A stretch of DNA of 64,000 bases from Pseudomonas tructae (GCF_004214895.1 NZ_CP035952.1:3730501-3794500), one strand, 5' to 3'; positions 17,435 through 26,485 are shown, counted from the stretch's first letter. Notes: a model not told the origin generated them from the sequence alone. Numbers and translations: made by a program.

Positions 17435-19939
17435 TTACTCGCTACGACGCGCCAGACCAGAGACGATGGCCACCATCAGCAGGCTGATACCCCACCCGAC
17501 CAGAATCTCGAGCCAGATCACCAGGCGCACGAAATGCTTCCAGCCAAACGACGTGAACTCGTCCCAATAGCCTTGCTTGGGTGTTGGTACCAGCGGGGCC
17601 CAATCCGACTCCTGCTGCAGGTCGACCAGGGGCATCAACAGGTCCAGAGAATAGGCCAGGGGACTAAAGCCTGTGTATTCCTCACGCAGGTTGTCGCACA
17701 GGTACCAGTTGCCCTCGCGGTAGTAACCCGGCGGCGTCTCCTGCCCGGGATTCGCACCGCGCCAGGCAACGCCCCGGTCCGGTCGGCAATCGAAATAGGC
17801 GTCATTCTGGAACACCAGCGGGTTGCTGGGGCCGAACACACGTTGTTGCGATGCTGCGTACCAGTAGATAAACGCGCAGATCAACCAGAACGCCAGGAAC
17901 CAGATGAGTAGTTGCATCGGGCGATAGCCAAAACCGGTGAGCCTGCCATAGAGCCAGTGCAAGCTTCTGGCTGTGTAGGTGTAAATCGGGTGCGTCCAAG
18001 ACCACCAGGACTGTGGCGGCTGACCGATATGGCCGATATCGCGCAGTTTGCGCTCGAATGCGATCCCTACTTCACGGGCTTCGGCGGTATGCCCCATGTT
18101 CTCGAAGACCCGTTGCAGATGGCGCCAGGGTTGCGGGCGGAAGTCTTCACCAGAGTTTGTCCGACTGCCTGACAGTGCGGGAACTTGCTTACCCAGCCAC
18201 GCTACCCTGAACGCTGCGTTCACCGGTGCGCTTGCGGCCAGAGACTTATAGTCCAGGCCGTTGAGCACGATATTGTCGCCCCAGGTGTTTTGATCGTCGT
18301 CCAGCTCACCCACTTTTGCCCCGGCGAGCGAGGCATTTTTCAATGGATGATGCAGCGCCCTGAGTATCAATGGCCCCTCAAGATGCAGTCCTTCCAGGTC
18401 CAGCGAGACCTCATCATCATCGGCAAACCGGGCTCTGCTGCAATCGAAACTGCCGGCTAACTTGGCGCCGTCAAAACTCACCGTTTTGCGCGCATGGAAT
18501 CCTTCACCCAGTCTGACCGTCCCCTTGACTTCTACCCTCGCCGCGGCCAGCGAGTAATTGTCGTCGCCCCACAGTTCAGCGTGCCCGCACATCAGGCCAC
18601 CCTCGATCTGGGCCCCCACAAGACGAAATTTACCAATGGCCCTGAATCCCTGGCTAAGGTACAGGTCCCCCTGGAGAATCATGCCGTCAGCCGATAACGC
18701 ATCCCCACCCTGTCCATCTATGGCACCACCATTAAAATTCAACTGACCGTCGATCCTGGACCGGATCAGCCGCACCTCCCCCTGCGCTTGAAAATCGTTG
18801 CTGAAAAATACGCCGCCCGCGACAACGACCCCATCGGCGAACAACGCGGGGCTGTGTTGTCCGTCAATACACCCCTCACAAACCAGTTGCCCACCAATGC
18901 GGGCACCTAACAGACGGACCTCGCCCACGGCAGTAAAATCGCCACTCATGCCAAGATCCTGTCTGACCTTTAGACCCTCCGCATTCAGCGCTGAGTCACC
19001 CATGCCATTGAGGCTGGCATCTTCAAGATTAAGTTGGCCGTCTATCCGGGCGTTCTGGCAGTAAACCCCTCCCTGTGCCCTGAATCCGCTGTTCAAGCGG
19101 ACATTGCCTTTAACCCAGGCTTCGTTAAAGAACAGCGACATATCCCCTGCGCCATCGAACGACGCATTACTGCAGTCCAGTACCCCCTCGACGCTCATGC
19201 CCTGGCAGACAACCATCCCCTTCGCCTTGAACTCATCTGAAAAACGGACAGACGATTTGACCTGCGCATGGGCAAACAGTAACGCGATAACGCCTCGGCC
19301 ATTGAAACGCCCTCCTCGGCCATTCACTTCACCGGATACACGGGCTTCCTGGAATGTCACCATGCCCCTGGCAAGCAAGCCTGGCATCACCAGCGAGCCT
19401 GTAATCTCGATGCGTGTAGCGACCAGCGCAGCCTGTTTGCGCCCATTCAACAGAGCCTTGATCAGAAACAGGCTTCCGCCCACCCGGGCATCGCATAAGT
19501 TCATCGGGCCAGAACAGCGGTATCCGTTGAAGTCCACCTCTCCGCAAACTTCCAGCCGCTCAGCCTCGAAGCCAGGGCTAGAGCAGCCAGGCATATTGAG
19601 TGAACCGCAAACCTGGGAATCGGTGAAATTGGGTGGATCACTGAAGGTACAGTCGTTCAAGGTCATCGACCGTGGTACCACCGAACTGCACAAATCCAGG
19701 GTACCGATGATGTAAGCCCCTGCAAGCTCAACCCCACGCTCATGAACGGGGGCAGAGCGGTCACCACCGAGCAGCATGAACCGCAAAAAATCGGCCCGGA
19801 TGCTGTTTTCATACGTCGCCTGGGTCGGCCGTGATGAACCGAATCGAGCAGTCGTTCCTTGCCTGCAATGCGCCTGCAAACTACTTTCCGCCGCCGTTAG
19901 CGGCGTGAAATCGCTACGCGACCTCCCTGTTGCGTTCAT
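17435..19939 (-). CDS. Large repeat protein with C-terminal membrane segments
   Basis: 834 residues that I cannot place in a named family. Residues about 100-560 consist of tandem degenerate repeats of roughly 48-49 residues, each with cores like GEVRLIRSRIDGQLNFNG then ALSADGMILQGDLYLSQGF; this should form a right-handed beta-helix, loosely like pentapeptide-repeat proteins. Residues about 665-830 include two or three hydrophobic segments (LLIWFLAFWLICAFIYWY and VRLVIWLEILVGWGISLLMVAIVSGLA), so it is membrane-attached with the helix on one side. AAAGGAC precedes the ATG. Codon use looks less GC-rich than the neighbours, a possible sign of transfer. Similar proteins are sometimes called membrane-associated oxidoreductases, with no basis I can see. 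Confidence 0.72.
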   Translation of the reverse strand: MNATGRSRSDFTPLTAAESSLQAHCRQGTTARFGSSRPTQATYENSIRADFLRFMLLGGDRSAPVHERGVELAGAYIIGTLDLCSSVVPRSMTLNDCTFSDPPNFTDSQVCGSLNMPGCSSPGFEAERLEVCGEVDFNGYRCSGPMNLCDARVGGSLFLIKALLNGRKQAALVATRIEITGSLVMPGLLARGMVTFQEARVSGEVNGRGGRFNGRGVIALLFAHAQVKSSVRFSDEFKAKGMVVCQGMSVEGVLDCSNASFDGAGDMSLFFNEAWVKGNVRLNSGFRAQGGVYCQNARIDGQLNLEDASLNGMGDSALNAEGLKVRQDLGMSGDFTAVGEVRLLGARIGGQLVCEGCIDGQHSPALFADGVVVAGGVFFSNDFQAQGEVRLIRSRIDGQLNFNGGAIDGQGGDALSADGMILQGDLYLSQGFRAIGKFRLVGAQIEGGLMCGHAELWGDDNYSLAAARVEVKGTVRLGEGFHARKTVSFDGAKLAGSFDCSRARFADDDEVSLDLEGLHLEGPLILRALHHPLKNASLAGAKVGELDDDQNTWGDNIVLNGLDYKSLAASAPVNAAFRVAWLGKQVPALSGSRTNSGEDFRPQPWRHLQRVFENMGHTAEAREVGIAFERKLRDIGHIGQPPQSWWSWTHPIYTYTARSLHWLYGRLTGFGYRPMQLLIWFLAFWLICAFIYWYAASQQRVFGPSNPLVFQNDAYFDCRPDRGVAWRGANPGQETPPGYYREGNWYLCDNLREEYTGFSPLAYSLDLLMPLVDLQQESDWAPLVPTPKQGYWDEFTSFGWKHFVRLVIWLEILVGWGISLLMVAIVSGLARRSE

Positions 19940-20073
19940 GGACTGTCCTTTGGCTCAGGCAAATCCGCAGATACTAGATGGAGTGCAAAGTGCCATCAAG
20001 CAGAAGCAAGCCCGTGATTGCGGCCTGTATCCAGCCTGGCGCAGCGACGCTCCCTCGCCGCTGCCAGGGCGTG

Positions 20074-20409
20074 TTATCGCGTTGACTGAAAACGCGAACA
20101 CTGGCCTTCGAGCCGATAACGCATCGTCACCAGCTGGCCGCTGGAATCCTCGAAGGTCATCAACATTGGCGCGGCGTCACAGCCGCGGGCCAGGGGGGTC
20201 TGTTCGATCAGACGGGCGACATCCATGGATTTGCCGTAGGCAAAATCCTGGATTGCGGGGACAGTCTTGCCGGTTCTTGTTGCATAGGCCTGCACTGCCT
20301 GCTCATGGGCAACCAGACGCGCATCCTTTACCTCTGGTGCCGAAGCCTGCGCGCTTTGGCCGGCCAGCAGAACCACTGCTGCCATTACCAAACCTTGCAT
20401 GCGCTTCAT
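20074..20409 (-). CDS. DUF2790 domain protein, exported (second copy)
   Basis: 111 residues from the ATG used here. Signal peptide MKRMQGLVMAAVVLLAGQSAQA. The mature part contains IQDFAYGKSMDVARLIEQTPLARGCDAAPMLMTFEDSSGQLVTMRYRLEGQC, which aligns in layout with the DUF2790 gene at 13 kb: the same YG...DV start, two cysteines, and a central repeat of polar strands. A TTG five codons earlier is in frame, but GAGG is better placed for the ATG. Function unknown; no linked regulator is evident. Confidence 0.75.
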   Translation of the reverse strand: MKRMQGLVMAAVVLLAGQSAQASAPEVKDARLVAHEQAVQAYATRTGKTVPAIQDFAYGKSMDVARLIEQTPLARGCDAAPMLMTFEDSSGQLVTMRYRLEGQCSRFQSTR

Positions 20410-20484
20410 TGGCGGGTACCTCAAATGAAGTGAATTAACAACGGGGACAACGGTTTCGAGCTTACGCCCCTAATGGCATTTCAG

Positions 20485-21234
20485 CTACAAAGTGACGTCG
20501 AGCGCCCGACGCAGTTGCTCACCCCGGCTGTCGGACGCAGCGCTGACCAGGGCGTAGTTGTAGTCACCGTGCGACCAGTAGCGTGCCTGCAGTTGGCCGT
20601 CGGTTCGCTCGCCGCTGGGCATGCGCGCATAGTGCTCACCCGGCGAGCGCAAGAACAGGCTGACCCGCAGGCCTTGGGCATCCTCGAACAGCACCAGCGC
20701 CGCCGGCCCCTGCTCGTTGCTCAGCAGCCGCGCACCCACCGGGGTGAAGCCGTACGCCGAGAGGTCTGGCAGGTTGCCGACATGGGCGAAGTGCTGGCCC
20801 AGCCAGGCTTGCAGGCGCGCCGGGTCCTGGGCGCTGAGGTCCAGGGCCTTGCTGTCGGCAAACAACCGATGGGCCTGCACGGCATCGGCCATTGGCGGGT
20901 TACTGGCCAACAGGCTTGCCTCGCGCACCTGCCAGCCGCCCAGGCCGCCAATGCCCAGGGTCACCAGCAGTACGGCGGCACTGGCCCAACGCCGTTGCCG
21001 CCGACGGCGCAGCGCACGGCGCACATTGAGCGGGTCCAGCCGCGGGTTGGGCGCAAGCCCGGCAAAGCCGGACAACGCCGCACGCAATTGTCGAGCATCG
21101 TTGCGCCAGGCCTCGACCCGCGCCGCCTGCTCGGGATTGGCCGCCAGGTACAGCTCAACCGCCCGGCGCCGTTCGGGGTCCAGGCGCTCGTCGACATAGG
21201 CGTGCAGTTCGTGTTCAGACGGGATCAAACTCAT
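20485..21234 (-). CDS. Transmembrane anti-sigma factor
   Basis: 249 residues. The N-terminal zinc-finger-like anti-sigma region is ELHAYVDERLDPERRRAVELYLAANPEQAARV, but with no HXXXCXXC, so it is not a ZAS finger. One membrane segment follows (WASAAVLLVTLGIGGLGGW, about residues 83-101), then a periplasmic domain of about 145 residues. It overlaps the sigma gene by 4 bp and should hold that sigma factor inactive at the membrane until a signal arrives. Confidence 0.88.
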   Translation of the reverse strand: MSLIPSEHELHAYVDERLDPERRRAVELYLAANPEQAARVEAWRNDARQLRAALSGFAGLAPNPRLDPLNVRRALRRRRQRRWASAAVLLVTLGIGGLGGWQVREASLLASNPPMADAVQAHRLFADSKALDLSAQDPARLQAWLGQHFAHVGNLPDLSAYGFTPVGARLLSNEQGPAALVLFEDAQGLRVSLFLRSPGEHYARMPSGERTDGQLQARYWSHGDYNYALVSAASDSRGEQLRRALDVTL

Positions 21235-21740
21235 TTCAACCTCCGCAACGCCGGGGGCGGCGTATTGCCCTCGGCCAGTTCGCGCATGGCCGCGCGAGCG
21301 CGCGACAAACGTGACATTACCGTACCGATCGGCACATCCAGGGCCTGGGCGGCCTCTTTGTAGCTCAGGCCTTCCACGCTGACCAGCAACAGCAAGGCGC
21401 GCTGCTCGCTAGGCAGTTGCGCAAACGCCGCCAAGCCCGACTGGGCAAGCACGATAGCTTCAGTGTTGCTACCCGCCTCCTCAACTCGGCCAAACCAGGC
21501 CAGCCAGCGTGCCTGACGGCGCTCGCGACGTTTGCCGTCGATAAACTGCCGGTACAGGATCGAGAACAGCCAGGCGCGCAGGCTGCCGTCTTCGCGCTGC
21601 TGGCCGCGACGGCTCAAGGCCCGCTCGACCGTGGCCTGGACCAGGTCGTCCGCGCTGCTGGCTTCGCGCGTCAGCCACAGGGCGAAGCGGCGCAAGCGCT
21701 GCAGTATCTCTCGCAATTGCTCGTCATCTAGCTCGTTCAT
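21231..21740 (-). CDS. ECF sigma factor
   Basis: 169 residues. Region 2: FALWLTREASSADDLVQATVERAL and LRAWLFSILYRQFIDGKRRERR. Region 4: LPSEQRALLLLVSVEGLSYKEAAQALDVPIGTVMSRLSRARAAMREL. It is co-translated with its anti-sigma gene. Downstream across the divergent gap lie the catalase-like peroxidase and cytochrome b561, its likely regulon. The gap holds matched promoter sites on both strands. I use ATG at 21740; an upstream in-frame ATG has no ribosome site and would overlap the promoter. Confidence 0.92.
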   Translation of the reverse strand: MNELDDEQLREILQRLRRFALWLTREASSADDLVQATVERALSRRGQQREDGSLRAWLFSILYRQFIDGKRRERRQARWLAWFGRVEEAGSNTEAIVLAQSGLAAFAQLPSEQRALLLLVSVEGLSYKEAAQALDVPIGTVMSRLSRARAAMRELAEGNTPPPALRRLK

Positions 21741-21780
21741 TGGCGCAGTCTTGGCCTGTAGGCGATCAGTGTACGAGGCA

Positions 21781-21838
21781 GACGCTCGAGGTGAAGAATT
21801 ATTCCAGCACGCTGGAATAAACCTTTGGTCCAGGCGTC
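21781..21838. promoter_or_regulatory. Divergent ECF-type promoters sharing a palindromic -35 region
   Basis: The palindrome with arms TTATTCCAGC and GCTGGAATAA (21799-21820, 2-bp centre) places a GGAATAA -35 element on each strand. On each strand CGTC follows after exactly 14 bp (21781-21784 on the minus strand, 21835-21838 on the plus strand). GGAATAA and CGTC are typical ECF promoter elements. The left promoter serves the sigma/anti-sigma operon and the right one the peroxidase-cytochrome operon. Confidence 0.72.
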
Positions 21839-21871
21839 GTACCGGCTCATTCACTGACCCGGATCAGCGCC

Positions 21872-22918
21872 ATGAGCACTCCGTTACACGGTCGTCCCCG
21901 CGCCTTGCGCCTGGCTGCCATCGGCCTTGGGCTGACCGCCCTGGCCGCAGGCTTTGCCTACACCGCCGGCTGGATCGGCAGCGAAAGGCTGACGCCAAAG
22001 CGCTTCATCGACACCTTCGAAGCTCAAGCCGGACACTACCCCGGCTACCGTAAGAATCACGCCAAGGGCCTGTGTGTCAGCGGTTATTTCCAGAGCAGCG
22101 GCGAGGCGGCCAAGCTTTCCAGTGCACGGGTATTCAGCCAGGCCAGGGTGCCGGTGATCGGCCGTTTCGCCCTCGGTGGCGCCAACCCGCACAGCCCGGA
22201 CGCCAGTGTGCCGACCCGCAGCCTGGCGCTGCAACTGAGCAGCGACGATGGCCAGCAGTGGCGCACCGGCATGAACACCCCTCCGGTGCTGGCGGTCGGC
22301 ACCCCTGAAGCCTTCTACCAGCAGGTCCTGGCCATGACCCCGGACCCGGCCACCGGCAAGCCGGACCCCTCGCGCCTGCAGGCGTTTTTCGCCGCACACC
22401 CGGAAAGCGCAGCCTTTCGCCAATGGGCCAAGGACTACAAAGCCTCGGACAGTTTCGCCAACTCCAGCTACAACAGCATCAACGCCTTCGCCCTGATCGA
22501 TGCCGAAGGCAAGGCCCGTTATGTGCGCTGGAGCCTGCTGCCACAAACGCCCTTCGCCGCCCTGCCCGCCCAGGTCGAGGACAACGACTACCTGCAGCAC
22601 GACCTGCGCCAGCGCCTGAGCCTGGGGCCGCTGCGCTGGACCTTGCAATTGACCCTGGCCGCAGCCGGTGATGCCGTCGATGACCCCAGCCAACCCTGGC
22701 CCGCTCAACGCCCCACAGTCAATGCCGGCACCCTGGTACTCGACCAGGTCGATGCCGCGCAACAAGGCGCCTGCCGCGACCTCAACTTCGATCCGCTGAT
22801 CCTGCCGACCGGTATCAAGCCGTCGGCCGACCCGATCCTCGCCGCACGTTCGGCGGCCTATTCAGAATCCTTCAATCGCCGCAGCCGTGAAGCCGCGCAG
22901 CTGGGAGCCCACCCATGA
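21872..22918 (+). CDS. Catalase-related heme peroxidase (SrpA-like)
   Basis: 348 residues. An N-terminal hydrophobic segment (LAAIGLGLTALAAGFAYTAGW) exports or anchors it in the periplasm. The catalase fold is visible in YRKNHAKGLCVSGYF (distal His), VIGRFALGGANPHSPD and SSYNSINAFALIDAEGKARYVRWSLLP. These small catalase-related proteins act as peroxidases, using an electron donor rather than dismutating H2O2. Cytochrome b561 follows with a 4-bp overlap, a natural electron source. It is divergent from an ECF sigma gene. Confidence 0.9.
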   Translation: MSTPLHGRPRALRLAAIGLGLTALAAGFAYTAGWIGSERLTPKRFIDTFEAQAGHYPGYRKNHAKGLCVSGYFQSSGEAAKLSSARVFSQARVPVIGRFALGGANPHSPDASVPTRSLALQLSSDDGQQWRTGMNTPPVLAVGTPEAFYQQVLAMTPDPATGKPDPSRLQAFFAAHPESAAFRQWAKDYKASDSFANSSYNSINAFALIDAEGKARYVRWSLLPQTPFAALPAQVEDNDYLQHDLRQRLSLGPLRWTLQLTLAAAGDAVDDPSQPWPAQRPTVNAGTLVLDQVDAAQQGACRDLNFDPLILPTGIKPSADPILAARSAAYSESFNRRSREAAQLGAHP

Positions 22919-23445
22919 AACCTGTTGCCTTTCACCCCCTGGCCCGCCTGCTGCACTGGCTGATGGCGGTGCTGATCCTGGCCATGCTGTTCATCGGCGT
23001 GAGCATGGTCAACGACCTGTCGCCGCGCCATACCTGGCTGGTCAGCCTGCACAAGGCCATTGGCCTGGCCCTGTTGCTGCTGGTCCTGGTGCGCATCGGC
23101 CTGCGCCTGCTGCTACCGCAACCACCGTTGCCCGACGACCTGCCGACGCTGCAGCACCGGGCCGCGAAGGCTTCGCACCTTTTGCTGTACGGCCTGATGC
23201 TGGCCATGCCACTGCTGGGCTGGGGCATGCTTTCGGCCGGGGGTTACCCGTTGCCGCTGCAGTTGCCAGCGCTGCTGCCCCATGACTTGCAGCTGTATGC
23301 CCTGCTGCGCCAGGCCCATGGCTGGCTGGCCTATGTCCTGTTCGCCAGTGTGCTGGTGCACCTGGGGGCGGCGCTGATGCATGGCCTGGTGCGCCGTGAC
23401 GGGGTGCTGCGCAGCATGTGGCCGGGGCCATTGCGCAAGAATTAA
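22915..23445 (+). CDS. Cytochrome b561
   Basis: 176 residues with four membrane helices typical of the b561/YodB family. Candidate heme histidines: H in PLARLLHWLMAVL (about residue 15), HTWLVSLHKAIGLALLLLVLVRIGLRL (about 50), and LLLRQAHGWLAYVLFASVLVHLGAALMH near the end. It moves electrons across the inner membrane, from the quinol pool to the periplasm, probably to the peroxidase encoded immediately upstream. Confidence 0.9.
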   Translation: MKPVAFHPLARLLHWLMAVLILAMLFIGVSMVNDLSPRHTWLVSLHKAIGLALLLLVLVRIGLRLLLPQPPLPDDLPTLQHRAAKASHLLLYGLMLAMPLLGWGMLSAGGYPLPLQLPALLPHDLQLYALLRQAHGWLAYVLFASVLVHLGAALMHGLVRRDGVLRSMWPGPLRKN

Positions 23446-23577
23446 TATATTCATTATTCCTTGAGCAAAGGCATTTCCTTCAGCAACAGGGCTATCCACA
23501 AATAAAGATAATATGTTAACAATATAGGCAGAGACACCTGGCACCCGCCGCCCACAACAACAAAAAAAGGTAGCCCC

Positions 23578-24831
23578 ATGCTTCTGCCCCGTTCCCTGAC
23601 GGTGAGTGCCGGCCTGTGCGCCGCGCTCACCCCGTACATTGCTCAGGCCGAGTTCATCAAGGACAGCAAGGCCAGCCTGGAAACGCGCAACTTCTACTTC
23701 AGCCGCGACTTTCGCCAGAGCGGCGCGCCACAAAGCCAGGCGCGGGAATGGGCCCAGGGCTTCATCCTGAAAATGGAGTCGGGTTTTACCGAAGGCACTG
23801 TAGGCTTGGGCCTCGATGCCCTCGGTGAACTGGGGGTCAAGCTCGACTCCAGCCGCGACCGCCGCGGCACCGGCCTGCTGCCGTTTGGCGCAAGCCAGGA
23901 GCCGGTGGACGACTACAGCGAACTGGGCCTGACCGCCAAGCTGCGGGTCAGCAAAACCACCCTCAAGCTCGGCACCCTACAACCGACGCTGCCGGTGGCG
24001 GCCATCAACGACGTGCGCCTGCTGCCCTCGACCTACAGCGGTGGCCTGCTGACGTCGCAAGACATCGACGGCCTGACCCTGAACCTCGGCCGCCTGGAAA
24101 AACAGAACCTGCGCGACTCCTCCAGCAACGACGACATGAGCTACGCCGGGGTCCAGAGCAATCACCTGGACCTGGCCGGCGGCACCTACGCAATCAATCC
24201 GCGCCTGGCCGTCAGCTATTACTACGCGCAGATGCAGGACATCTACCGCCAGCACTACGCCGGGCTGGTCCACGACCTGCCCCTGGCCGAAGGCATCAAC
24301 CTGCGCAGCGACCTGCGCTACTTCGACACCCGCGAACAGGGCAGCCATGACCTGCGCAGTGCCTCGCGGGTCGACGGCGGCAAGATCGACAACCGCTTCT
24401 TCAACGGCATGCTGACCCTGGGCGTGGGCGGGCACAAGTTCGGCCTCGGTTACCAGAACCTTTCCGGTGATGGCGACTTTGCCTACCCAGGCCTGGACCC
24501 CTATTCGGTCAACCTGGTGACTGTAAACGTCTTCACCAAGGCGCAAACCGATGCCTGGCAGGCACGCTACGATTACAACTTCGCCGCCCTCGGCTTACCC
24601 GGCCTGAGCTTCATGACCCGTTACGTCAATGGCAGCCATATCGAAACCGCCAACGTCAGCGACGGCAAGGAGTGGGAGCGCGACACCGACATTGCCTACG
24701 TGGTGCAAAGCGGGCCACTGAAGAATGTCAGCGTGCGCCTGCGCAATGCCACCTTCCGCTCCAGCAATGGCCTGACCAGTGATATCGATGAAAACCGGCT
24801 GATTGTCGGCTACACCCTGGCACTCTGGTAA
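23578..24831 (+). CDS. OprD family outer-membrane porin
   Basis: 417 residues. Signal peptide MLLPRSLTVSAGLCAALTPYIAQA, then the OprD opening FIKDSKASLETRNFYFSRDFR and VGLGLDALGELGVKLDSSRDRRGTGLLP. The layout of YYAQMQDIYRQHYAGLVHDLPL and the C-terminal RLIVGYTLALW is typical. OprD/Occ channels take up small carboxylates, amino acids or peptides; the substrate is not readable. The 130-bp gap upstream is unusually AT-rich. It stands alone before the iron-uptake genes. Confidence 0.9.
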   Translation: MLLPRSLTVSAGLCAALTPYIAQAEFIKDSKASLETRNFYFSRDFRQSGAPQSQAREWAQGFILKMESGFTEGTVGLGLDALGELGVKLDSSRDRRGTGLLPFGASQEPVDDYSELGLTAKLRVSKTTLKLGTLQPTLPVAAINDVRLLPSTYSGGLLTSQDIDGLTLNLGRLEKQNLRDSSSNDDMSYAGVQSNHLDLAGGTYAINPRLAVSYYYAQMQDIYRQHYAGLVHDLPLAEGINLRSDLRYFDTREQGSHDLRSASRVDGGKIDNRFFNGMLTLGVGGHKFGLGYQNLSGDGDFAYPGLDPYSVNLVTVNVFTKAQTDAWQARYDYNFAALGLPGLSFMTRYVNGSHIETANVSDGKEWERDTDIAYVVQSGPLKNVSVRLRNATFRSSNGLTSDIDENRLIVGYTLALW

Positions 24832-24876
24832 GCCGTTGTGCGACGCGGTGAAATCAGTCCTTTATTAGTTTTTTGG

Positions 24877-24899
24877 GAATGCTTATCATCTGCATCATT
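24877..24899. promoter_or_regulatory. Candidate Fur box upstream of second fecI
   Basis: GAATGCTTATCATCTGCATC is close to a Fur-type palindrome (ATGC and GCAT as outer matches around TTATCAT) and lies 20 bp upstream of the ECF sigma start. Confidence 0.5.
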
Positions 24900-24918
24900 T
24901 TTTCGGGATGCCGCCAGG

Positions 24919-25449
24919 ATGAGCGCACCGCCGTCACCGCCCAATGCCGAACTCGGCCAGCTCTACCAGCACCATCACCTGTGGCTGCAACACTGGCTGC
25001 GCCGCCGCCTGAGCTGCCCGCAGCGGGCGGCGGACCTGATGCAGGACACCTTCGTGCGCATCCTCGCCTCCTCCGAGGCGCTGGAGCTGGTGCGCCTGCT
25101 GCGTGAGCCGCGCAACTACCTGGCGACCGTGGCGCGGCGGGTGATGATCGATCATTTCCGCCGTCAGCAACTGGAACGTGCATACCTCGAAGCCCTGGCA
25201 GCACAACCGGAGGCCGAACAGATCTCCACCGAAGCGCAAATAGTGATTCTTGAAACCCTGCGTGAAATTGACCAGTTGCTGGCCGGCTGCGGCGCCAAGG
25301 CGCGCAAGGCGTTCCTGATGGCCAACTGGCTGGGCATGACCTACGTGGAAATTGCCGCAGCCCTGGGTGTGTCGCTGACCACGGTGAAAAAATACCTGAT
25401 CAAGACCACCGAGCGCTGCCTGCTGCTCGCCTACGATGCCCAGCCATGA
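24919..25449 (+). CDS. FecI-like ECF sigma factor
   Basis: 176 residues. Region 2 includes LSCPQRAADLMQDTFVRILAS and region 4 includes CGAKARKAFLMANWLGMTYVEIAAALGVSLTTVKKYLIKTTERC. It heads a complete cell-surface signalling set: fecI, fecR (4-bp overlap), then a TonB receptor with a signalling domain. I chose the ATG at 24919, because the frame upstream runs across the Fur box. Confidence 0.92.
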   Translation: MSAPPSPPNAELGQLYQHHHLWLQHWLRRRLSCPQRAADLMQDTFVRILASSEALELVRLLREPRNYLATVARRVMIDHFRRQQLERAYLEALAAQPEAEQISTEAQIVILETLREIDQLLAGCGAKARKAFLMANWLGMTYVEIAAALGVSLTTVKKYLIKTTERCLLLAYDAQP

Positions 25450-26399
25450 CTGACCGCGAACGCCAGCGCCAGGCCTTGAAAGCCGCTGCCCGTTGGCATG
25501 TGCAACTGGCCGCTGGCGATGCCCCGGCCGAGCTGCAGCAGGCCTGGCACGCCTGGCTGGCCAGCGCCGCCGAACACCGTTGGGCCTGGGAACGGGTCGA
25601 GCAACTGCAAGGGCGCCTGGCCAGCGTGCCCGGCGCCCTGGCCTTCGACACCTTGCAGCGCAGCGACAGCGACGGCCTGCCTCGGCGCAGCGTGCTCAAA
25701 GGCCTGCTGCTGGCCACCGGCCTTGGCCTCGGTGGCTGGGCCGGTTACCGCAGCCAGCCGGCGCAGCACTGGCTGGCCGATGTCCGCAGCGCCACCGGCG
25801 AAATCCGCCACCTGAGCCTCGCCGATGGCAGCCTGCTGGTGCTCGATACCGCCAGCGCCGCCGACATCTGCTTTGATCGGCAACAACGGCTGATTCGCCT
25901 GCGCCACGGGCGGCTGTTCCTGACCAGCGCCAAGGACAGCCAGCAACGCCCGCTGCGGGTCGAAACCAGCCAAGGCGTGATCGAAGCATTGGGCACCCGC
26001 TTCAGCGTCGATCAGCGCGCTGCCGGCAGCCAGGTCGAGGTGTTCGAACACGCGGTGCGCATCAACCCGTACCAGGCCCCGGCTCGGCGACTCGAGGCGG
26101 GCCAGCGCTGTCAGTTCGATAGCCATGGGGTGCATGCCCCACAGCCCGTGATGGCCAGCGAGTCGGCCTGGACCGGCGGGCACCTGATCGTCGAGGACTG
26201 GCGCCTGGGTGATGTGCTCGACGAGCTTGGCCGCTACCGACCCGGATTGTTGTCCTATGCAAGCGAGCTTAACGGACTACGGGTTTCGGGAACCTTCTCG
26301 CTCACCGACAGTGATGCAGCGCTGTCAGCTCTGGCCACCTCGTTCAAGCTCCAGGTGCGCCACTACAACCGCTATTGGGTCCGCATTGACCTGAGTTGA
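25446..26399 (+). CDS. FecR family anti-sigma/sensor protein
   Basis: 317 residues. The N-terminal sigma-binding part (ALKAAARWHVQLAAGDAPAELQQAWHAWLASAAEHRWAWERVEQL) precedes the membrane segment (GLLLATGLGLGGWAGYR) and the periplasmic FecR domain (GEIRHLSLADGSLLVLDTASAADICFD). The C-terminal VSGTFSLTDSDAALSAL is STN-like. It connects the TonB receptor downstream to the FecI sigma upstream. Confidence 0.92.
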   Translation: MTDRERQRQALKAAARWHVQLAAGDAPAELQQAWHAWLASAAEHRWAWERVEQLQGRLASVPGALAFDTLQRSDSDGLPRRSVLKGLLLATGLGLGGWAGYRSQPAQHWLADVRSATGEIRHLSLADGSLLVLDTASAADICFDRQQRLIRLRHGRLFLTSAKDSQQRPLRVETSQGVIEALGTRFSVDQRAAGSQVEVFEHAVRINPYQAPARRLEAGQRCQFDSHGVHAPQPVMASESAWTGGHLIVEDWRLGDVLDELGRYRPGLLSYASELNGLRVSGTFSLTDSDAALSALATSFKLQVRHYNRYWVRIDLS

Positions 26400-26450
26400 A
26401 ATTTTCTTCAGCCCGGGGTGCCTGTTTTTTTTCGTTCGTCCGCCTCTGTA

Positions 26451-26480
26451 GGAAATAATCTCATTTGCGAACGAAGAGGA
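26451..26480 (+). promoter_or_regulatory. Possible FecI-type promoter and ribosome site of the TonB receptor
   Basis: GGAAATAATCTCATTTG resembles the -35 region of fecA-type promoters (GGAAAT). AGAGGA lies 5 bp before the receptor ATG. The promoter call is tentative. Confidence 0.35.
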
Positions 26481-26485
26481 TCTCC

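Noticed and set aside
21774..21854. A longer ECF sigma start that would cover the promoter palindrome
   Set aside because: The extra 38 residues do not resemble sigma region 2, and the palindrome with matched CGTC elements is better explained as promoter.
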